Source: an uncultured Eubacteriales bacterium (lineage in GTDB: Bacteria > Bacillota > Clostridia > Lachnospirales > Lachnospiraceae). Taken from it: 9,655 nucleotides of DNA. The DNA lies in assembly GCA_900544525.1 (NCBI GenBank), contig UQVN01000119.1:1-9655 (forward strand). The letters run 5' to 3'. This document shows positions 5,296 to 9,655 of this stretch, in pieces. Position 1 is the stretch's first letter; each line of letters opens with the position of its first letter. The notes under the pieces are model-generated. The model was not told the DNA's origin. It saw nothing but the letters and a program-made list of their open reading frames with translations, and did not search any database. Both the position numbers and the translations under genes were made by a program.

Positions 5296-6705
5296 ATGAG
5301 CAATAAAAATATTGAGGAAACAAGACATCAATTATCTTGTATAGAAGAACTCCATGAACGCCTTGAAAAAAAGGTGGCAGAAACGGGAAAAAGACCAACA
5401 TTTAAAGTAGTTAACTTTGGATGCCAGATGAATGCGAAAGATGCGGAGAAGTTAGCTGGTATTTTAAGCAAAATCGGTTATGTGGAAGCCGAAACAGAAG
5501 AGGCAGATTTTGTCCTTTATAATACTTGTACGGTTCGTGAGAATGCAAACTTAAAAGTATATGGAAGACTTGGACATTTAAAGACATTAAAGAAAAAAAA
5601 TCCAGATATGTTAATTGCCCTTTGTGGTTGTATGATGCAAGAAGCAGATGTGGTAACAAAAATCAAGGAAAGCTATCGTTTTGTAGATATTATTTTTGGT
5701 ACTCACAACGTGTTTAAATTAGCGGAACTTTTAAAAGCAAGACTGGATTCAGGAGAAATGATCATCGATATTTGGAAAGATACAACAGAAATCGTAGAAG
5801 ATCTTCCTGCTGAGAGAAAATTCTCTTTCAAATGTGGAGTTAATATTATGTATGGATGTAATAACTTCTGTACATATTGTATTGTTCCTTATGTTCGTGG
5901 TCGTGAAAGAAGCCGTGAAATTAGCGATATTGTAAGAGAAGTGGAAGAATTAGTGGCAGATGGTGTTGTGGAGATCATGCTTCTTGGTCAAAATGTTAAC
6001 TCTTATGGAAAAACATTAGAGCCAAAAGTGAATTTTGCAGATCTTTTAAGAGAACTTGATAAAGTAGAAGGATTAGAGAGAATCCGCTTTATGACACCAC
6101 ATCCAAAAGATATTACAGATGATTTCATTGAAGTGCTTGCAACATCCAAAAAAGTATGCAATCATCTTCATTTACCATTACAATCTGGAAGTTCTAGATT
6201 GTTACAAAAGATGAATCGTCACTATACGAAAGAGCGTTATTTAGAGATTGTAAAACAAGTTCGTGAAAGAATTCCAGATATTGCAATTACAACAGATATT
6301 ATTGTAGGTTTCCCAGGGGAGACAGAAGAAGATTTTGAAGAGACAATTGATGTTGTAAAACAGGCACAGTATGATGGAGCGTTTACATTTATTTACTCTA
6401 AGAGAACAGGAACACCAGCAGCGGCTATGGAGGATCAGATTCCAGAGGATATTGTGAAAGAGCGTTTTGATCGTCTCCTTAAAGTAGTACAAGAAGTTTC
6501 TGCATTATCCCATGGAAAATTACAAGGAACAACTCAAAAAGTTCTTGTAGAAGAAGTGAATCATCAAGATAATACAATGGTGACAGGACGCCTTACGAAT
6601 AATACAACCGTTCATTTAAAAGGCTCTGAGTGCATGATAGGACAAATCTTTGATGTGAAATTAGTGGAATCTCGTGGTTTTTATTACATTGGAGAGCTGG
6701 CTTAA
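5296..6705 (+). CDS. miaB: tRNA-2-methylthio-N6-dimethylallyladenosine synthase
   Basis: A radical-SAM methylthiotransferase that converts i6A37 to ms2i6A37 in tRNAs reading UNN codons, stabilising codon pairing. Its 469 residues show the full family plan: an extra N-terminal segment (1-34); the MTTase N-domain (about 35-150), whose second 4Fe-4S cluster ligands are Cys43 (NFGCQMN), Cys78 (NTCTVRENA) and Cys112 (CGCMMQE); the radical-SAM core with Cys188-x3-Cys192-x2-Cys195 in YGCNNFCTYCIVPYVRGRE; LLGQNVNSYG (229-238); LHLPLQSGS (291-299); VGFPGETEEDF (337-347); and a C-terminal TRAM RNA-binding domain (about 405-469). The RGRERSR motif is typical of MiaB, rather than of MtaB or RimO. AGGAG (5285-5289) is 6 bases before the ATG. 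It ends in tandem stops TAA TAG. mutS follows 114 bases later, a common clostridial pairing. Confidence 0.96.
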   Translation: MSNKNIEETRHQLSCIEELHERLEKKVAETGKRPTFKVVNFGCQMNAKDAEKLAGILSKIGYVEAETEEADFVLYNTCTVRENANLKVYGRLGHLKTLKKKNPDMLIALCGCMMQEADVVTKIKESYRFVDIIFGTHNVFKLAELLKARLDSGEMIIDIWKDTTEIVEDLPAERKFSFKCGVNIMYGCNNFCTYCIVPYVRGRERSREISDIVREVEELVADGVVEIMLLGQNVNSYGKTLEPKVNFADLLRELDKVEGLERIRFMTPHPKDITDDFIEVLATSKKVCNHLHLPLQSGSSRLLQKMNRHYTKERYLEIVKQVRERIPDIAITTDIIVGFPGETEEDFEETIDVVKQAQYDGAFTFIYSKRTGTPAAAMEDQIPEDIVKERFDRLLKVVQEVSALSHGKLQGTTQKVLVEEVNHQDNTMVTGRLTNNTTVHLKGSECMIGQIFDVKLVESRGFYYIGELA

Positions 6706-6721
6706 TAGTCAGTTCTCTTTT
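6692..6721 (+). terminator. Weak terminator or attenuator at the miaB stop
   Basis: A 10-bp stem (6692-6701 with 6708-6717, two G-U pairs) has a 6-base loop TTAATA containing the TAA TA of the tandem stops, and is followed by TTTT then GCG. The short tail suggests partial termination, so some mutS transcription could come from miaB read-through. A translating ribosome would melt it. TAAAAT at 6742-6747 is a possible -10 for mutS, without a good -35. Confidence 0.45.
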
Positions 6722-6809
6722 GCGTAAAAGGCATAAGAAAGTAAAATAGCAAACAAAGAGAAGTGAAATAGAAGCGTCGATTGATAGGAAGAATGAAGAA
6801 AATAGAAAT

Positions 6810-6822
6810 GAGGAACACGATG
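6810..6822 (+). promoter_or_regulatory. RBS that sets the mutS start
   Basis: GAGGA (6810-6814) lies 5 bases before ATG 6820. In-frame alternatives are TTG 6781 and ATG 6808, both without a useful Shine-Dalgarno, and ATG 6793, whose AGGA ends only 3 bases upstream. The family-typical start MAKLTPMMEQY also supports 6820. Confidence 0.75.
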
Positions 6823-9465
6823 GCAAAATTGACTCCAATGATGGAACAATATTTTGAGATAAAGAAAAATTATCAGGATTGTATTTTATTTTATCGGCTT
6901 GGTGATTTTTATGAGATGTTTTTTGATGATGCGTTAATTGCTTCAAAAGAATTAGAAATTACTTTAACAGGAAAAGACTGTGGACAAGAGGAACGAGCGC
7001 CAATGTGTGGTGTTCCATACCATGCTTGTGAAGGCTATTTAAATAAGTTAATTGAAAAAGGATATAAAGTTGCAATTTGTGAGCAAGTAGAAGATCCAAA
7101 AAAATCAAAGGGGATTGTAAAGCGTGATGTGATTCGCATTGTAACTCCTGGAACCAATATGTCAGCCCAGACATTAGATGAAAGTAAAAATAACTATTTG
7201 ATGGGAATTTTTCTATTTGAGGGATTGTATGGCATGGCCATTGTAGACGTATCAACAGGAGAGTTTAAAGCGACTCAGTTTGATGATACAGGAAAGCTTT
7301 TAGATGAGATTTATAAGTTTACTCCAGCAGAAATTATATGCAATGAAGCAGTGCTTATGAGCACGTTACCTCTTGATTTTATCCACGATAAACTTGGAAC
7401 CGCTATTTCCTATGTGGATAGTCGCTACTTTGAAGAAGAGGCTTGTAAAAGTTTGATTAAGCAACATTTTAAAGTAGAAACAATAGAGGGGCTTGGATTG
7501 CAAGAATATGAGCTTGGGGCGATTGCTTCTGGAGCATTATTACAATATTTATATGAGACACAAAAAACGTCTCTTTCTCATTTAATTACCATTGAGCCAT
7601 ATTCTGCAAGTTCTTTTATGATTTTAGATAGTTCTACAAGAAGAAATTTAGAACTTTGTGAAACGTTGCGAGAAAAACAAAAGAAAGGTTCTCTTTTGTG
7701 GGTACTTGATAAGACGAAGACTGCCATGGGAGCTCGTCTACTGAGAAATTATATTGAACAACCACTTATTTCAAAGGAACAAATCGAAGCTCGTTTAACT
7801 GCAATCGAATCATTAAATGAACAAGTGTTTGTGCGAGAAGAATTGCGAGAATATCTTCGTCCGATTTACGATATGGAACGTTTGATGACGAGAATTACAT
7901 TTAAGACAGCAAATCCAAGAGATTTTATCGCATTTAAAACATCTCTTCAATATTTACCATATATCAAAGAACTATTAAAGACATTTAAGACGGGGCTTTT
8001 AAAAGACCTGTATCATGTTTTAGATCCGTTACAAGATATTTATGAACTGATTGATGCCGCTATTATCGAAGATCCACCGATTCCAATTCGGGAAGGTGGA
8101 ATTATTAAAGAAGGCTTTAAAGAAGATATTGATTTATTAAAGAAAGCGAAAACAGATGGAAAGCAGTGGCTTGCGGATTTAGAAGCAAGAGAGCGTGAAA
8201 AGACAGGAATTAAAAATTTAAAAATTAAATACAATAAAGTATTTGGTTATTATTTAGAAGTGACGAATTCTTATAAATCTCTCGTTCCAGATTCTTATAT
8301 TCGCCGTCAAACATTAGCAAATGCAGAGCGTTATACAACAGAAGAATTAAATGAACTAGCAGGAAATATTTTAGGCGCAGAAGATAAGTTATGTGCGTTA
8401 GAGTATGAAACGTTTGTTTTAATTCGAGATACCATTGCAGAAGAAATTGAGCGAGTACAAAGAACGGCTCATGCGATTGCACAAGTGGATGTGTTTACCT
8501 CCCTTGCCTTAGTAGCGGAGCGAAATCAGTATGTGCGTCCAAAATTAAATCAAAAAGGAATTTTAGATATTAAAGATGGTCGTCATCCGGTCGTTGAAAA
8601 AATGATCGATCATGATATGTTTGTTGCCAATGATACTTTTTTAGATCAAAAAGACCATAGAATTTCCATTATTACAGGACCGAATATGGCTGGAAAATCC
8701 ACTTATATGCGCCAAACGGCTCTTATTGTATTAATGGCACAAATCGGAAGTTTTGTACCAGCAAAAGAAGCGAATATTGGAATTGTGGATCGTATTTTTA
8801 CAAGAGTAGGAGCATCAGATGATTTAGCATCGGGACAGAGTACGTTTATGGTGGAAATGAGCGAAGTTGCTAATATTTTAAGAAATGCTACGAAGAAAAG
8901 TTTATTAATTCTTGATGAAATTGGAAGAGGAACGTCTACTTTTGATGGACTTAGTATCGCATGGGCAGTAGTAGAATATATTAGTAATCCAAAGCTCCTT
9001 GGAGCAAAGGCGTTATTTGCAACCCATTATCACGAATTGACAGAGCTAGAAGGTAAGTTGGCAAGTGTTAATAATTATTGCATTGCGGTAAAAGAGCAAG
9101 GCGATGACATTATTTTCCTACGTAAGATCATAAAAGGTGGTGCAGATAAAAGCTATGGAATCCAAGTAGCCAGATTAGCAGGAATTCCAGAACTAGTAAT
9201 TGAGCGTGCAAAGGAGATTGTATCCGAGTTAAGCGATCATGATATCGCTACAAAAGTAAAAGGGATTCAAGTATCGAAGAAGTTAGAAGAGTATCAAGCA
9301 GAACCAGTACAACTTTCTCTATTCCCAGAAACCAGTGCTCAAAAAGTGAGCGATCCAACCGAAGAAGAAGTGTTACAACAACTAAGAAATCTCGATCTTT
9401 CTCATATGACACCGCTAGATGCCATGAACTTATTGTTTACATTGCAAGGAAAGTTATCAAAATGA
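6820..9465 (+). CDS. mutS: DNA mismatch repair protein MutS
   Basis: Recognises mismatches and small loops in new DNA and, as an ATP-driven sliding clamp, recruits MutL. From ATG 6820 it has 881 residues, a normal length. The mismatch-binding Phe-x-Glu motif is F30-Y-E32 in RLGDFYEMF. Connector, lever and clamp domains fill the middle (about 130-580), with YNKVFGYYLEVT near the clamp. The ATPase has Walker A GPNMAGKST (620-628), Walker B ILDE with Asp699/Glu700, the signature GRGTSTFDG, and ATHYHEL. Near the C-terminus QLSLF (831-835) matches the beta-clamp-binding pentapeptide known in MutS (QLSFF in Bacillus subtilis), followed by the short tetramer-forming tail. The frame is open upstream to TTG 6781, but start evidence favours 6820. 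It is the last gene here; a terminator follows at once, so any mutL would lie beyond the window under separate control. Confidence 0.97.
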   Translation: MAKLTPMMEQYFEIKKNYQDCILFYRLGDFYEMFFDDALIASKELEITLTGKDCGQEERAPMCGVPYHACEGYLNKLIEKGYKVAICEQVEDPKKSKGIVKRDVIRIVTPGTNMSAQTLDESKNNYLMGIFLFEGLYGMAIVDVSTGEFKATQFDDTGKLLDEIYKFTPAEIICNEAVLMSTLPLDFIHDKLGTAISYVDSRYFEEEACKSLIKQHFKVETIEGLGLQEYELGAIASGALLQYLYETQKTSLSHLITIEPYSASSFMILDSSTRRNLELCETLREKQKKGSLLWVLDKTKTAMGARLLRNYIEQPLISKEQIEARLTAIESLNEQVFVREELREYLRPIYDMERLMTRITFKTANPRDFIAFKTSLQYLPYIKELLKTFKTGLLKDLYHVLDPLQDIYELIDAAIIEDPPIPIREGGIIKEGFKEDIDLLKKAKTDGKQWLADLEAREREKTGIKNLKIKYNKVFGYYLEVTNSYKSLVPDSYIRRQTLANAERYTTEELNELAGNILGAEDKLCALEYETFVLIRDTIAEEIERVQRTAHAIAQVDVFTSLALVAERNQYVRPKLNQKGILDIKDGRHPVVEKMIDHDMFVANDTFLDQKDHRISIITGPNMAGKSTYMRQTALIVLMAQIGSFVPAKEANIGIVDRIFTRVGASDDLASGQSTFMVEMSEVANILRNATKKSLLILDEIGRGTSTFDGLSIAWAVVEYISNPKLLGAKALFATHYHELTELEGKLASVNNYCIAVKEQGDDIIFLRKIIKGGADKSYGIQVARLAGIPELVIERAKEIVSELSDHDIATKVKGIQVSKKLEEYQAEPVQLSLFPETSAQKVSDPTEEEVLQQLRNLDLSHMTPLDAMNLLFTLQGKLSK

Positions 9466-9490
9466 TGAAGGTACGCTTTTAAAAAGTGGG

Positions 9491-9526
9491 AAATTAGCAC
9501 AGGTAGGAAAATCCTGTGCTAATTTT
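9491..9526 (+). terminator. Intrinsic terminator of mutS
   Basis: A 13-bp perfect stem (9491-9503 with 9513-9525), a 9-base loop, and TTTT at 9523-9526 that is mostly within the stem. It lies 25 bases after the mutS stop. On the reverse strand the hairpin is followed by CCCACTTTTT, so weak bidirectional activity is possible. Confidence 0.8.
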
Positions 9527-9655
9527 ATGCTATGCTTTGTGTAGAAGGTATAAGTGAAGCAGAAATTTTTACATAAAAATAAAAATATTTTCGCTCTATG
9601 AATATCTAATATACAAAAAACAAAAATTCTTCGTTTAAACAAGGCATAAAAATAT
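9527..9655. other. AT-rich non-coding end of the window
   Basis: There is no credible reading frame on either strand and no ribosome-binding site. A-runs and T-runs with scattered -10-like words (for example TAATAT at 9608-9613) could be upstream sequence of a gene beyond the window, but no paired -35/-10 stands out. Confidence 0.4.

Noticed and set aside
6781..6819. TTG at 6781 as the mutS start, giving 894 residues
   Set aside because: There is no Shine-Dalgarno before the TTG, while ATG 6820 has GAGGA at suitable spacing and gives the family-typical N-terminus.
9587..9601. 15-base word ATTTTCGCTCTATGA also found at 3137-3151 inside the reductase gene
   Set aside because: One copy is within coding sequence, similarity fades a few bases on either side, and a single shared 15-mer in AT-rich DNA of this length is compatible with chance.
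9634..9641. GTTTAAAC palindrome near the end of the window
   Set aside because: An 8-base palindrome without promoter or repeat context is expected by chance in AT-rich DNA.

Overview
The window is an AT-rich stretch of a low-GC Gram-positive chromosome. Strong AGGAG ribosome-binding sites, all genes on the + strand, and the look of the proteins (a MutS beginning MAKLTPMMEQY, and a MiaB with an N-terminal extension before its conserved domain) point to an anaerobic Clostridia member, probably Lachnospiraceae. That placement is recognition from memory, not a database result.

Layout: (1) Enolase fills 1-1298; only the first base of its start codon lies outside the window. (2) A gap with two near-copy hairpins, an AT-rich dyad and a promoter leads to an AhpC-type 2-Cys peroxiredoxin (1467-2030), closed by a terminator. 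(3) A separate promoter and a TTG start lead to a 545-residue peroxiredoxin reductase (2217-3854). It has both halves of AhpF in reversed order: the thioredoxin-reductase-like flavoprotein first, the tandem thioredoxin-fold domain last. It ends in a 20-bp perfect terminator stem, followed by a second large hairpin. (4) A leader with a good promoter, a 20-bp palindrome and a doubtful 42-residue membrane-peptide ORF precedes a 313-residue protein with the fold signature of a tyrosine recombinase but most catalytic residues replaced (4174-5115). (5) miaB (5296-6705), the tRNA methylthiolation enzyme, and mutS (6820-9465), the mismatch sensor, follow. A weak hairpin at the miaB stop separates them, and a clear terminator follows mutS. 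The last ~130 bases hold no gene.

Functionally, ahpC and the rearranged reductase form a complete NAD(P)H-to-peroxide electron chain: pyridine nucleotide, FAD, CATC, CTMC, then AhpC. Their separate transcription signals suggest co-regulation by a shared regulator rather than one message. miaB and mutS are a common clostridial neighbourhood. No mobile element, CRISPR array, tRNA or rRNA was seen. The two most unusual genes are the domain-swapped AhpF and the catalytically degenerate recombinase-like protein.
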